Counted from the first letter of the stretch, positions 13,634 through 26,002 are shown. The stretch is 64,000 nt of DNA from Adineta steineri (GCA_905250115.1 CAJNOI010000057.1:194605-258604); one strand, 5' to 3'. The notes: generated from the sequence alone by a model not told the origin. Program-made: numbers and translations.

Positions 13634-14535
13634 TTTGTTTTTCAAAAAAAAAACGTTTAGATAAATCTACAAATAACAAAAACGAAATTTTTGTCTTTTA
13701 TATTAACAATCTTAGTCAATGTCCTTGGGCATGTTGTATCTGAATAATACTTTTTAGATAAACAATATTTTATCTTTAATTTTTAAAATGACGGAAAAAG
13801 ATATGTTTTTTTAATAAGACAAAAGAACAAAAGAGACTTAATAACAAACGTTAATACTAAATTAAATTCAACAAATATCACTCATTTCAAATTATTCATA
13901 TCATTAATCTTTTCTATCACCATGATAATATGTATAATCCTTTGATTATTGATTGATATATATATTCGTCACGAAACGAACAAAAAAAAGTGTGAGAGAG
14001 TTGATCTTATACTTACATCAAGATAAACATTCACCGAAATAGAAACAAAAAAAAATTCTATCTCATAAATAATGAAAACTACATTTCTTCTTCTTCTTCT
14101 TGTGTAATGTTAAATAATAGAAAAAAAAGGTGTAAGAATAATGAATAAGCATTCAACATCATCGTCTGACTATATAGAAAAAAAAAGAAAGAAAAAGTGT
14201 ATCTTATCGTATGACATTACACATCGTTGCAGTATGTGTTACCGGTGAAGATAGTAAAAAAAGAAAGAAGTTACAAACAAGAGAATAGTGCAAAAAGAAA
14301 AAGAAAGAACTAAAAGTTTTTTTTTCTATGCATAAATTAAGAAGACTTATTATTATGGATAAACTAATAAAATACTTTATAATGTAAATATTATTCTTTT
14401 TTAAAGGATGACAACAAGTGTAAAAAACAAACGAGAGAAATTATTGTTTAAACTAACATTACAATCACGAGCACATCAGTATAAAAAAATACAGTTAAAT
14501 AGCATACATTTCTTTTTTTTACAACAAACTTTTCA
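13634..14535. other. Spacer between divergent genes
   Basis: A 0.9-kb region between the exon starting at 13633 (-) and the LRR gene (+), so it probably carries both promoters. It contains a CTT microsatellite near 14085-14100 and purine-rich tracts. No specific regulatory site can be supported. Confidence 0.5.
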
Positions 14536-15480
14536 ATGGCAACAATGCCAAGATCTCAACTTGATTTCTCTGATCAAAATGGATATGATTTATCAGGTTT
14601 GATTAAAAAAGAACAAAAATTAAACTGAAACAAAATATTTCCTCATAGATTCTCTTATGGAATATAGTAAACATCTTCGAAATGCTAAAAATCAAAATCG
14701 ATTACGATTATTAGTTGATCAATTACCAAATGGACGAAAAAGATTACATATAAAAGGTAATATCGATAATAAATTTTGACATCTAAATCATTCTTTTCTT
14801 AAGGTACGGATGCATTATCAATACCGGCTGAATTATATGAATTAAGTGATTTGGATATACTTGATATGACACCTGAATCGAAATCTGGCATGATGTATAC
14901 GTTAACACGCGTTCCAATAAATATTTGCGTTTTAACTAATCTGAAATGCTTACATTTAGATAATAATGATATTGTAACTATACCTGCTGAAATCGGTCAA
15001 TTACAAAATTTAGAAGTATTTACTGCCAGTAATAATCATATAGCAACATTACCAGATCAAATGCGTCAATTACAACGTTTACAATCATGTCATTTAGCTA
15101 ATAATAATATTGAAGAAATGCCATTATGTTTATGTTATTTATCTAAAAATTTATTATTTCTTGATTTATCTCATAATTATATACGTGAATTACCGACAAG
15201 TATCTATCATCTTAAACAATTACGTACATTTTTATTACTTGGAAATCGTCTTAAAAGTTTATCAGAGTCTATATGTCAATTATCAAAATTAGAAACATTA
15301 TGGTTAGGTGATAATAAATTAAAAGAATTACCAAAAAAAATTACACAACTTAAAAATCTCGACTGGTATCATCAATGGGAATTATCATCAAATTTCGAAG
15401 GAAATCCATTAGAAAAACCACCCATAAGTGTTTGTCGACAAGGAATGGAGGCTATTGAGAAGTTTTTTAAAAATGTATAA
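14536..15480 (+). CDS. Leucine-rich-repeat protein (plant/animal Ras-suppressor style LRRs)
   Basis: Three exons, 14536-14596, 14649-14756 and 14804-15480, joined in phase 1 each time; total 846 nt, 281 residues. The start is the ATG opening MATMPRSQLD. An upstream ATG frame at 14408 is in a different frame and is rejected. From residue about 90 there are roughly six LRRs of 23 residues with the pattern LxxLxxLxLxxNxIxxLPxxI, for example LTNLKCLHLDNNDIVTIP and LSKLETLWLGDNKLKELP. This is the short intracellular class seen in SHOC2, RSU1 and LRRC-type scaffolds. The C-terminus carries a capping segment with NPLEKPP then CRQGMEAIEKFF, also common in this class. No signal peptide or TM is seen. 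The partner is unknown. Confidence 0.8.
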
Positions 15481-16175
15481 AAATCTATTTTCATACATTT
15501 TGTTTTTCTGATTTCAAAGAGAGAGACAAACAAAAATAACATCATACAAAATATTTTCTACTTATTTAAATAAACAATTGTTTTAAATAAAATATGACGT
15601 CTAATTTTTTTGTTAATAACAATTACTTTTTCTCAATAAAAAATGATCTTGATTTTATATAGTTTTTTATAAACACTATTTCATAATTGATTAACTTACC
15701 ATACAAAGAAAACTATGTCATTGTTAATGTGATTATATGATTCTTTTCTCTCGAACAAGTTTTTTCGACGGCCAATAATAACAATTTATTATAATGAGAT
15801 CATTTCCTCCAACACTAATGAAACAACCGGAAGAGCAATTGATCAAGAAGAATGGTCTCTTATATATTATTGTGACTATTTCGAGTACATTCAAGAGTTC
15901 CTGTCGAGTAATGTTCATAAAAATTCTATTCCTTTTCATTTGATAAATAAAAATAATAAATATACATACACTAAAGTTTACACATATAGAGCTGGAATAA
16001 GATTACAAATTAAGAAGCAAAAGAAAAAGAAACGCTCGATTTAATAAATATAAGAAACTTATTATATTGTATCTCTCTTGATTTATTCAAAGTTGATAAT
16101 ACAAAAATGATCTGGCATGTAAAGAAAAAACAGAATCAATAGTAGAGAAAACAGAAATATCCTTGCTTATTTCAT
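15481..16175. other. Spacer between convergent genes
   Basis: AT-rich 0.7-kb region between the ends of the LRR gene (+) and the CPES-type gene (-). I see nothing in it beyond presumed 3' UTR sequence. Confidence 0.6.
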
Positions 16176-17554
16176 TTATGAATTACTATGTAGTGCAGCA
16201 AATACAGATCGTAATTGATCAGTATGTAATTCAGTTAATAATACTGTTCCAACTAATAGAAACCAAGATATTGTCTTTGTTTTCTGTATAAATTCCTAAA
16301 TGAAAAATACAAATAGTAAATAAATTACTTATATCGAAAAAACTTACCCATGGTCGATCAATAAAAATTGCAAATAAAAGATAATCTTGAATACTAAGTG
16401 CACATAAATATCTCCAGAGATAAAAGATCAATATTGTTAAGGGTGAATGTAAAAGACTTAATTGTAAAGCCTATAAAACGACGAAAGAAAAAAAAAGTTT
16501 TTTATTAATATGAAAATATTTTATACTTTTTCTTGTGGTGTATTAACTGATGAATCCAGTAAATCTTCATAAGCATGTACATTTCTATCCCAGAACATCG
16601 CTGCTAATAAATATTTAACTGAAAATAATACTAATGTTATAAATATTGTTTGTTTAGTTTCAAGTAGATGATTATTAATTTCATTTGGCGATGACGACGG
16701 TGATGATGGTGATGAATTAAGACGTGGAGATGATTGATCATCTTCAAGATTTAATATCATTAAATCTGTTTCATCAGTTCCGCCATCACTTGCTGATGAA
16801 CTTGAACATATATTTGAACGTGTTTTTATTGGACGAAATGGTCGTTGTTTATAAAAATATAATAAAACACTTACAATAAGACATGTTCCACCTAATATAT
16901 CACTAACAACATCAACATAATATCCATAATCACCATAATATGATTTATAACGTTTATTATGTGAATGTGCACGAAAAACCACACCATCAAGACAATCAAG
17001 AAAAATACGAAATTGAAAAATACATACACCGATTTGACGTCGAAATAATGATTCACTTGAAAGAAATTTCATTGATACGATTGATAGAAAACAATGAAAA
17101 TATGATATGGCATTAGCAGATATAAATGGAAAATAATATGTAAAATGTAATGTATTTTCAATTTGTTCAGCTAAGGGTGAACGAACATAATGAATCTATA
17201 GAAATAATAAAAATAAATAAAAAAATATTTTAATTGAAATTCTCTTACAATTGGTTCAACCATCATTTTTTTTATTGGTAATGGATCAAATATATGAATA
17301 GTATGACTTATTGGGGAAGGATTTGTTTGATTTAATATTGTATTTGATGTACTATAATCTAATGTTCCTCTTGATTGTATTTTAAAGTAAAGTCTTAGAT
17401 CCATCATTTGAAGATAAATTATAAAAAATATAAATAATGAATAACCTGGATAGGATAGAAGACGATGAAATGTACGAACACAAAAATGTCCATGATGATA
17501 AACAGGTCTTGCTGGACAAGCACCACTACTTAATTTACGTACGTCAACAATCAT
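16176..17554 (-). CDS. CPES: Ceramide phosphoethanolamine synthase-like CDP-alcohol phosphotransferase
   Basis: Four exons: 17554-17249, 17195-16527, 16470-16348 and 16295-16176. They total 1218 nt (405 residues). The core motif is DCLDGVVFR followed after 15 residues by GDYGYYVDVVSD. This is the CDP-alcohol phosphotransferase signature (DxxDGxxxR...GxxxDxxxD) with a longer middle spacer (HSHNKRYKSYYG), the form I recognise from invertebrate ceramide phosphoethanolamine synthase. That enzyme moves phosphoethanolamine from CDP-ethanolamine to ceramide in the Golgi lumen. Several hydrophobic helices flank the core (near residues 30-50, 135-160, 235-255, and in the last two exons). A Ser/Asp-rich loop of about 50 residues follows the core and looks disordered. 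Other CDP-alcohol transferases are possible but fit less well. Confidence 0.75.
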
Positions 17555-18562
17555 ATTTTATTTTTTGTTATTTGAATCTTTTAAATAATCATTATTTTTA
17601 TCTTATAATTATAATAGACTGCAATTCATTAAACGAATTATTATCTACGAAAAAAACAAACATATAAACACGTTTTTTGAAATCAGGCCATAATCAGCTG
17701 GTTTATATATTCTAGTGATAAACAATTCTCTATATCTTTTATTAGACTTATGAAATATAGATATAGAGAGAAAGAAGAATAACAGAATAAGACGAAAAAG
17801 TATATTATTTAGTTAACTACAGTATATATATATATTGACATAGAATAATTCTTATCTAAACTCACTCATGCATATTTCTGATTACGTACGTTGATAGAAC
17901 CAGGTAAAAGATCTGTTTTCTCCTTTTCGTTTTATCTTGCGTCATATTATAAAACTGGAACCTTCTAACTGCAGAATTACGCTTAAATCAGAAATTTTAA
18001 CTGATAAAAAAAAAGAATCGTAACAATCATTTTCTACTTTATCTACTCATCAGCGGCCAAATATCAGTATATATATATGCACATATTTTTCAAAATAAGA
18101 CTACCAATAATCATTCATATTGATTGATGTAAAATCAAGTGCATATATACATATCGGCTATAAATTATAAGACGAGAGCCTAAGCACATGTGTGTAATAC
18201 TTACTTTATTCAAATATTATTATCAATGCCTACACAGTGGTGATATATACTTGAGTCACCTTTTAACATTAAAGTAAAAAAGAAAATAGAGAAGTCGACT
18301 CTGTCGAAGACCAATTCTTATCTTTTTTTTTGCTGTCTCATTTCAAGTCGTCGTTATAAAGCTCGATGAATCATGTTTTATGCAACAAGATAAGCATTAG
18401 ACCATCAACGCACTTTTTTTTTGCAACTATAAAATTCTAGATAAAAAAGACTTGAAACATAATCAAAGGTATTTTTGTTTTCTTTTGTTTTTTTTAAATC
18501 CAAATGAAAAAAAGAAATCAAGCAAAGAAAAAATGATAAAAGATGTTTCTTGTATAATCCAA
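17555..18562. other. Spacer upstream of CPES and downstream of ADRM1
   Basis: A 1-kb AT-rich region with short AT runs near 17820 and 18070. It should carry the CPES promoter and the ADRM1 3' end. No gene or site can be supported. Confidence 0.6.
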
Positions 18563-20302
18563 TTAGTTTGTATCCATTGTATTATCCGAAGATTTTTTCT
18601 CATCAGTTTCTTCATTAGATTTTTTATAATGTTTTTCCATTGCTTGCGCAAATGCTTGCATATCACCTTCATTTGCAGCTGTTATAGCCTCTTCTGGTAA
18701 ACCAAATTGAGCCAAAACTGGACCTAATTGGCCTGTTTGTAAAGCAACACTAAATAATTTTAAAAGAAATAATTTAGTTGAAAATAAAATAAAATTTTTT
18801 TTTTAAACAAACCTAAATGTACTAACAGCTTGTCGAAATTGTGGTGATTGTACTGATTCTCTTAATTCTTTTTCTGAACCTGATACTACATTGCCATCTG
18901 GTAAATGAGCTCGTAAAGTTTCTTGAACTTCTTTATTACTTAATATTGGGATTAAATGCTATATGAAGAAAGATAAAAAGAAAAAGAGAATAAAATCATT
19001 TATATCATTGAAATTTTGTTTTAAAAGCAATAAATTTACTTCACTCGACATTATGTCATAAAGGTCAATAGCAGGTTTGTCTGAACCTGCGCCACCAGCT
19101 CCTTGTGTTGTAGTACCACTACTTAAATTAGCTAGAATATTCGAAAGTGCACTCATTTGTATGGGACCACCTTTTGGTCCACCCGCTGCTCCTGAACTAG
19201 TTCCACTTGTTGGAACAACTGTTGATGGTGATGAACTTGTTCCACCATTACGAGGTTTCGATGACGAAGATGATGATGATGAACCACTTGGACGAGTACT
19301 TGAAGCCGATGTCGTTCCAGCACTAGCTGTAGCTGTTGGTGCTGCTGTTCCAGTAGCACGAGTTCCAGCTGGTGCTGTATTCGGTCGAGAATCGGGTGTT
19401 TGCTGAGCAAATGCATCTAGAAGAGATGTTGAGGGTTGAGTTGATGAACCAGGTAATACCCTACCACGCTGACTACCTTGCATCAAACCTGGAGCACCAC
19501 CACCACTTCCAACCGATGATAACAACGAAGCCAAATCGTTTGGATTCATTCCTTAATAAGCAAGCATACATTTTTATATAGGGACAGAAAAAGAATTATT
19601 TTTTTTACCACGAAGAACATTCGATAAATCATTTGGATCAATACCACCTGCGCCACTACCACCTGTCATTCGATCCATAAGTGATTGTAATGGATGAGCG
19701 CCACCACCTAATCCACCAGCTCCACTACTATCATCACCAAATCCAGGTGTTGGTGGTGAATTTAACTAAGTAACAAAAAAATATTTTTCGAATTCATTAG
19801 TATTTTAAAAAAAAATTTCTTTTTTTTACAAGATCATTAATTTTTTTACACCATTCTTCATCTTTATCTTCTTTTGGTTCTTGCATCCAAAAGAATAATT
19901 TTCGAGCATTACTTCGCCATTTAAGAATATAAACACGTCCTAGACAAAACATAAATAAAATCAAAATAAATTATACTTCTATATATTTATTTACCTGTTG
20001 TATTTTGTGTAACTTTTTTAAATTCAATTTCATCTGGAAATATGACAAGATCATCTTCAGCTGTACTACTTGATCGTTCTTTCCAACAGAAATGCATTAA
20101 CATATCATTGCCTTGATATAAATAAACAAGACCTTTACGTTTATCCGGATGAACCTAGTATACAAGAAAATTAATTATTAAAAATAAACAAAGAAATTTT
20201 TATTGAACAGACCATTGTACCGCGTAAGTTCATTTTTCCTGCTTTAAATTCAACTAAATTGCGACTACGTGCTTGCGATGCAGCTCCACCGAATAATGAC
20301 AT
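18563..20302 (-). CDS. ADRM1: Proteasomal ubiquitin receptor ADRM1/Rpn13
   Basis: About seven exons with short introns, from MSLFGGAAS (start at 20302) to the stop at 18563-18565. The N-terminal Pru domain is clear: [16 protein letters not shown], then [26 protein letters not shown] and [18 protein letters not shown]. This pleckstrin-like fold binds ubiquitin and Rpn2 at the proteasome base. A long Gly/Ser/Thr/Ala-rich linker follows (exon ending near 18970-19550). The C-terminal DEUBAD domain is also clear: [19 protein letters not shown] and [10 protein letters not shown], then [16 protein letters not shown]. That part recruits and activates the deubiquitinase UCH37. The order and length match the family. 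The linker is richer in Gly and Thr than usual but nothing is missing. Confidence 0.95.
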
Positions 20303-20711
20303 TTTAAATCCTTTTTATTAATGAGACCTAATTTGAGAAATGATAATAGATAGTAAATTCCGTGAACTATATTCAATCGAAAACAGAGGACAATACGGTG
20401 GTAATTATAATGATTCACAATATTGATTCTAAAAACCAATACACTATTTGTATCAATAGAGGTCACCTTGTACCAATAGAATCTTTGATACAAGTTATTT
20501 GAATGAAAATTATGAACATCATCTATCTATAAGACAAGTGAATGTAATTCATTTGAAAATCGACAAAGGAAAAATTAGCACATAGAACATTTCAATAACA
20601 ATGATAGTGACAATCAATCAATAACTAACTTTTATTTTAAATACAAAATTCTTTGATTAATTGCTATTAATTCAAAATAGGAATTATTATTTGCACATAT
20701 TATCTTTAATA
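20303..20711. other. Short spacer upstream of ADRM1
   Basis: About 0.4 kb. It should hold the ADRM1 promoter and the 3' UTR of the two-TM gene. Nothing distinctive is visible. Confidence 0.6.
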
Positions 20712-21236
20712 TTATTGTTTTCGACGTCGACATAAAACAATAATACCAATAACAATACAATATACACCTGTTAAAGAAAATCCAACAACCAACATAATAA
20801 GATAGGGTATTCGTGATAATGGTTCTTGCCATTGTACATTAGCAGTATCGGTAGTACGATAATAACATGTATGATTTGTATAAACTGGATAATTTCTTAG
20901 TTCTTCTAATGCTGCTGTTGAATCTATATAGATTTCTGTAATTGTAGAAAATATATAACGATCGGGAATAGAATTTTGTAGAATATATTCAACAGACCAC
21001 ATAACTGAAAAACATGTATCCAAAGAAATAGTATTTCCATGTTGACAATCTTCATATTTATGGCTAATTACAGAACATGTACTTTTTGTATATTCATAAT
21101 AATTCATAGATGTTGGAATATAAAGACCAAGACCAACTAATCCGATCACAATTGCTGTTAAACCAGTTATAGTGAGAATGGCAATAGTAAGAAACCATAC
21201 TGTAGATGATACACATGAGAAAAATCGACTAACCAT
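20712..21236 (-). CDS. Unrecognised small protein with two transmembrane helices
   Basis: A single-exon frame of 174 residues. Residues about 14-38 form a first hydrophobic helix (TIAILTITGLTAIVIGLVG) and residues about 144-168 a second (LIMLVVGFSLTGVYCIVIGI), followed by CRRRKQ. The loop between them has five cysteines, one NHT sequon and many aromatic residues, so it is probably extracellular and disulphide-bonded, with both termini in the cytoplasm. This layout resembles many small bdelloid or invertebrate-specific membrane proteins. I do not recognise the family. It is in the same strand as ADRM1 and APLF but spacing of 0.3-0.4 kb suggests independent transcription. Confidence 0.6.
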   Translation of the reverse strand: MVSRFFSCVSSTVWFLTIAILTITGLTAIVIGLVGLGLYIPTSMNYYEYTKSTCSVISHKYEDCQHGNTISLDTCFSVMWSVEYILQNSIPDRYIFSTITEIYIDSTAALEELRNYPVYTNHTCYYRTTDTANVQWQEPLSRIPYLIMLVVGFSLTGVYCIVIGIIVLCRRRKQ

Positions 21237-21572
21237 TTAGGAAAAATTTTTCTTTATTTTCAATAGAAAGAAAGTATGTATACACTATACAGACTAAACA
21301 AAATAAAAACTTCATGTCGACAACATGTAAAAAAGAATGAATAAAGAAGCAAAAGAAAAGTATGGCAATATAGCAGATGTATTGAAAACATTTTGTTTAA
21401 CATATTTTATGATTCATAAGAAGAAAAGAAAAGATTCTTCATGATTATTATTTATAAATTATCATAAGAGAATGAAGAATGCATTAAACAATTGATAAGT
21501 TTATTTATTTATGAAATCAATGTGATTCATATATTTATAACTATTTTCGCTAATTTAAAAATAATTAAACAA
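21237..21572. other. Short spacer
   Basis: A 336-bp AT-rich gap between two minus-strand genes. Nothing further seen. Confidence 0.6.
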
Positions 21573-22882
21573 TTAGCTATCATCTTCGTCAGTTTCGTCA
21601 TCTAAACGAGGTTTTTTATTTTTCGAACTATGATGATTAGAAGCTGAACCTTGAATATATTCAGTTGCTTCTTTTTTCCTTAATTCTCTATCACTTTCAT
21701 CCGAAGAATAATCATCTGTTTCATCGAAATTACGAGAATCTTTCTCTGGTTTCCATTCAATGTCACCATCGGATTCAATACTTTCTATAATAAAAAAATT
21801 TGATTCTCTTTATCATTATAAAATATATACCTTTTTCGTCATTCGTAGTATCAGTATCCTCATCATCAATAAAACTATCATTATAATCATATTCATTTGG
21901 TAGACCATCGTCGTCATCTTTATCTTCACTTGCTGCAAAATTAATATTATATACATATGTGTACATGAAGAAATAGTTTACCTTTACGTTTTGTTGTACG
22001 TGATTTCGTATTAATTTCAATGCATCTTTTTTTCGGATGACGATATTCATTGAGGTGATCAACATTTGTTCGATAACATTCGTTACCATATGGACAATCA
22101 GGTTTTGTTATATTCTTATCATTTTCCTTACTTTCCCAATCTGGATCATCGGGATGACTAACTTCTTGTCGATGAATTAAATTTTTTCTAAAACAAGATT
22201 CTCCATACGGACATTGTTCTCGTTTCTTAGATTCAACAACTGTCGATGATGACGATGCTGTTTGATTATCAGATGTATTAGTTTGTGCTGTTATACAAAA
22301 CAAATTGATTTTATTGAATCAATAAGGAAAAAAGAAATTCTAACCTGTCGAAGAAATAATAGACTCATCGGCTTTAGGTTCTTTCTTCTCAGTATCTTGA
22401 TATTTACATGCTTGTTCTTGGACTAATGGAGTGTTGATAGTTTTTCCTTCCTCGTTTAACTCTTTGTCATTATCTGATGTTAATAATGGAGTGTCTGACA
22501 CGGAACTTGTTGATATATTAGTTGAAGATACATCAATCTTATTTTCTGTTTGATTTATTTCTGCATTATTTAATTTAATTGAAACTCGATAAAAATATTC
22601 ATCCGGTAAAAGACCAAATTGATCATTATTATATAGTTGATATTCTTTATCTTTAGTTAATGTAACTATTTGATTCGTTTTTGTTTTATAAAATATTGGA
22701 TTCTGATGTATAGGTTTTATCCATATAGTTCCATCATTTTTAATAAATAATTGTGCATGATTACGAGATATTTTATTATCTAAACAACCAATATTTGGTG
22801 TACGACCGATTGTTATTATTTTCGTATTATCAAGAATAAGATGATTGCCTTTATTTAATGGAATTAATTCTACTATTGACAT
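21573..22882 (-). CDS. APLF: APLF, PARP-dependent end-joining factor
   Basis: Four exons, 22882-22345, 22287-21982, 21932-21831 and 21784-21573, sum to 1158 nt (385 residues) with matching phases. An N-terminal FHA-like domain (residues about 1-105) has the IGRTPNIG and ISRNHAQL motifs, which bind phosphothreonine on XRCC1/XRCC4. Two PBZ zinc fingers follow, CPYGESCFRKNLIHRQEVSHP and CPYGNECYRTNVDHLNEYRHP, each with the C-x5-C-x6-H-x5-H layout that binds poly(ADP-ribose). The C-terminal acidic tail includes NEYDYNDSFIDDED, which matches the histone-chaperone tail of vertebrate APLF. The order FHA-PBZ-PBZ-acidic is the full animal architecture. It acts in the nucleus, holding Ku-XRCC4-ligase IV at breaks marked by PARP. 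A Ku-binding motif in the linker was not looked for in detail. Confidence 0.92.
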
Positions 22883-24328
22883 ATTTTTTTACATTAAAAA
22901 AAGAAGAAATTTTCTTCTTTTTATTGAAATGATATTTCAACAGCATAGTGTAATAACAATAATGATTCGTCAGAAAATTATAAAATCAAAAAAAATTAGT
23001 TTTCAAATAAATAAAAATTTATTAAATAAATTAATTTATTACTCAATAGAATATATATATTAATCAATATTCCGGCTTTGATTTTTTCTAAGACTATATT
23101 CTCTGGTAAACAACTGCCATCTATTTATGTTGTTTGTTTTATATTACATTTCAAAGACAAAAAATAAAATCACAAAGTAACAAAAGTTTATTTATCACAA
23201 ACATATAAAGATAAATGTCCTTGTAGGACAAACGATATGTAAAACATCCGAAAAAACGATTACATGTCTACCCCTACTTGTCCATCAATACATTCATACA
23301 AGTAATGCTATATAGAATATTTCATATATTCGATGAAATATATCTATATGAAATATTTGTAGTGATAAAAACCAGATATAATCGATGAATCAGTTCTGTA
23401 AACATAGAATACTGCGTTGATATGTCTAGATGCATTAATATCATATAGATTTATTTTTGTATTCTTTAATTTGATCACGAAAAGTATTTTTAATTACAGA
23501 TCTTCTACAATTAAAAGTAATTTTTCACGTTAAAATACTGTCAACACTCAAATGATGAAGAGAAAAACAAATAACCTATCTGCTGTAGAAATATAATCGA
23601 TACTTGTGTTATTTTCAGTTAGTTATTATGTTTTTCTTGAGAATTTATAAAACAAGAGACAATAAACCGTGTATGTATTATACAAGAATGTAATATATCT
23701 TCAATTAACATCATCTTAATGCATGTAACATATTTGTTTTTCTTTCTTTTTTTCTTTTTTTTTATGTTCTATTATATATTACGTATCTAATACGCACGTC
23801 AATGTAAAGATAAGGCACAAAAAAAAAATAGAAAAATGTTAACCTTCGATAAATAAGTTGATCACGCATCATCAATCACACATAGTTTAGGTTATCAATC
23901 CTTTTTGTTGGTTTATTCTTATATATCTTCTATCATTTTATTCCACTCTATGAACCTTAGATAATGTATTATTTCTATTTAATACTGAATTATTATTCCA
24001 TTCATCATAATGATGACAAAATAAATTCATTCAAATAATCAGAATGAGGCTTCTTTCCCAAGAGTTTGCTTTTCTATAATTTATAAATGCATCGACTTTC
24101 GATTACTTCATTCCGTAAATGGTGTTAGCGAGAACTAAAATATCAAAGGAATTTATGTGAATAGCGTGATATATAATTCTTCTTTTTTTTTCTCTTATAT
24201 AGCCTTTTTATTGGTTGACTATTGTAGCTCTAATGCATTATTATTAGATCAGTTAAGCGTAATAATGTGCTATCGATTAGGTTTTTATTTATTGTTTCTT
24301 TCTTTCTTTCTTTTTTGATATATTATAG
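22883..24328. other. Spacer between divergent genes APLF and UBP-HDAC
   Basis: A 1.4-kb AT-rich spacer with both promoters expected inside it. It has homopolymer T and A tracts near 23740-23830. No gene, RNA or motif could be supported. Confidence 0.55.
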
Positions 24329-26002
24329 ATGAACTTCGAAGCAGCTTTGAATAAGTCTTTTGATGATGATGATGATGAATTGACATCTGACACAGATCAA
24401 GGTGGTATTGTTATACTTAAACAAACTTGTGAACATGTTCAATATATACAATTATTTGATGGATTAATTGATATAAAAAATGCTGAATGTATTGATTGTG
24501 ATAGTAAAACGGAAAATTGGTTATGTGTATCATGTGGTGAAATGCATTGTAGTCGTTATATAAATAATCATGGTGAAGGACATTGGATATTTACATTACT
24601 TACAGATGAAAAATATAACATAGGTCATTGTTTAACAATAAGTCTTGCTGATTTATCAGTTTGGTGTTATTCATGTAAATCTTATATAAAAAATATTCGT
24701 CTTAATCCTTTAATAAACCATATTGAATCAATAAAATTTGGTTTATTATCAGATAATAAAAATGAATATTCTTCTCCTCAAGAAAATATACTAAATAATT
24801 TAGTTACAAATAAACCTAATCAAAATCCATCGACAATAATTGCTATACAAGATAATTTCTTATTAAATGATCTACAAAATACTGATCTTTTATCATATTG
24901 TTATACAATAAAAGTTCGGTCAGCATCTATTGATGAACTTGTATGTTTACATTCAAGTAATTATGTTAATATGATTGTATCAGCAGAAAAAACTCATGTA
25001 GATATATCATCTAATCAATTTTCTATACAATATAATGAAAAAACATTTTCGGATGCACGTTGTAGTGCTGGAATAACTATTGATGTTATACAAAATGTTC
25101 TTAATGATCATATAAATGGTTTTATACTATCAACATCACCTGGTCATCGTGCATCGAATGATCATGGAAATGATACATCGATATATAATAATATAGCTTT
25201 AGCTATAAATTCAATTCTTATTGATAAAATTGAATCAAATACACGAAAAAGTTCATTAGCATTAATTGATTCAAATAATCATATACATATGGAAGGTGCA
25301 ACACCTATTGAAGATGCTATTTGTCATATGATACATGTATTAACTCCATCAGCAACAACAACACCAGCAATAATTAATCAAAGAAATTCTCAAATATCAA
25401 TAAATACTGATAAAAATAATAATAAAAGTCAAATTGAACGTGTACTTATACTTGATATGACATGTGAACATGGTTGTGGATTACAATCAATATATTATAA
25501 ATCAAATCAAGTTTTTTATATATCAATACATAAAGAAAATCATCAACATCGTTCAAGTTATCATGATTGTGGTAAAAATCAAGGGCTTGGATATACAATG
25601 AATATTCCATTAGCATCCATAGATAAAATTAATGATAAAGATTATATAACTATAATCAATGAACTTATTCTACCAGTTATAGATGAATTTAAACCTGAAT
25701 TAATTATTGTTTGTGTCGATTTTCAAATACAACAATTAACAACATCATGTTATGCATGGATTATTGAAAAATTAAATACAATTAATAATAGTAAACTTGT
25801 TGTTGCACTTGATGGAGATTTATCTAATATATCTTCAAAATCATCTTATGTTCAAACTGTCCTTTCTATACTTATTGGTAAATTATCTGTAATCAATAAT
25901 GATGAATGGAAAACTAACCATACAAATATAAATACTGATGTTCGTCAAAAAATTGATTTTGTCAAAGAAAAACATCAAAAATATTGGTCTTGTTTTTCAT
26001 AA
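24329..26002 (+). CDS. UBP zinc finger fused to a catalytically dead HDAC domain (HDAC6-like)
   Basis: One frame of 557 residues. An acidic N-terminus precedes a ZnF-UBP domain (residues about 30-135): TCEH, CIDCDSKTENWLCVSCG, MHCSRYINNHGEGH and SVWCYSCKSYI closely follow the HDAC6 finger that grips the free C-terminus of ubiquitin. Residues about 190-530 align in order with a class II HDAC domain, but active-site positions are changed. The HH dyad motif PGHHA reads PGHRA (Arg274). The zinc motif DWDVHHG reads DMTCEHG (Thr378 and Glu380 in place of Asp and His). The third zinc ligand in SAGFDA becomes VDFQIQ (Gln466). The catalytic Tyr of GGY becomes Asp497. It should bind ubiquitin but not deacetylate. 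HDAC6 has UBP last; here it is first. A second exon beyond the gap cannot be excluded. Confidence 0.85.
   Translation: MNFEAALNKSFDDDDDELTSDTDQGGIVILKQTCEHVQYIQLFDGLIDIKNAECIDCDSKTENWLCVSCGEMHCSRYINNHGEGHWIFTLLTDEKYNIGHCLTISLADLSVWCYSCKSYIKNIRLNPLINHIESIKFGLLSDNKNEYSSPQENILNNLVTNKPNQNPSTIIAIQDNFLLNDLQNTDLLSYCYTIKVRSASIDELVCLHSSNYVNMIVSAEKTHVDISSNQFSIQYNEKTFSDARCSAGITIDVIQNVLNDHINGFILSTSPGHRASNDHGNDTSIYNNIALAINSILIDKIESNTRKSSLALIDSNNHIHMEGATPIEDAICHMIHVLTPSATTTPAIINQRNSQISINTDKNNNKSQIERVLILDMTCEHGCGLQSIYYKSNQVFYISIHKENHQHRSSYHDCGKNQGLGYTMNIPLASIDKINDKDYITIINELILPVIDEFKPELIIVCVDFQIQQLTTSCYAWIIEKLNTINNSKLVVALDGDLSNISSKSSYVQTVLSILIGKLSVINNDEWKTNHTNINTDVRQKIDFVKEKHQKYWSCFS

Noticed and set aside
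19077..19416. Overlapping frames opposite ADRM1
   Set aside because: They are shadows of the Gly/Ser/Thr-rich ADRM1 linker.
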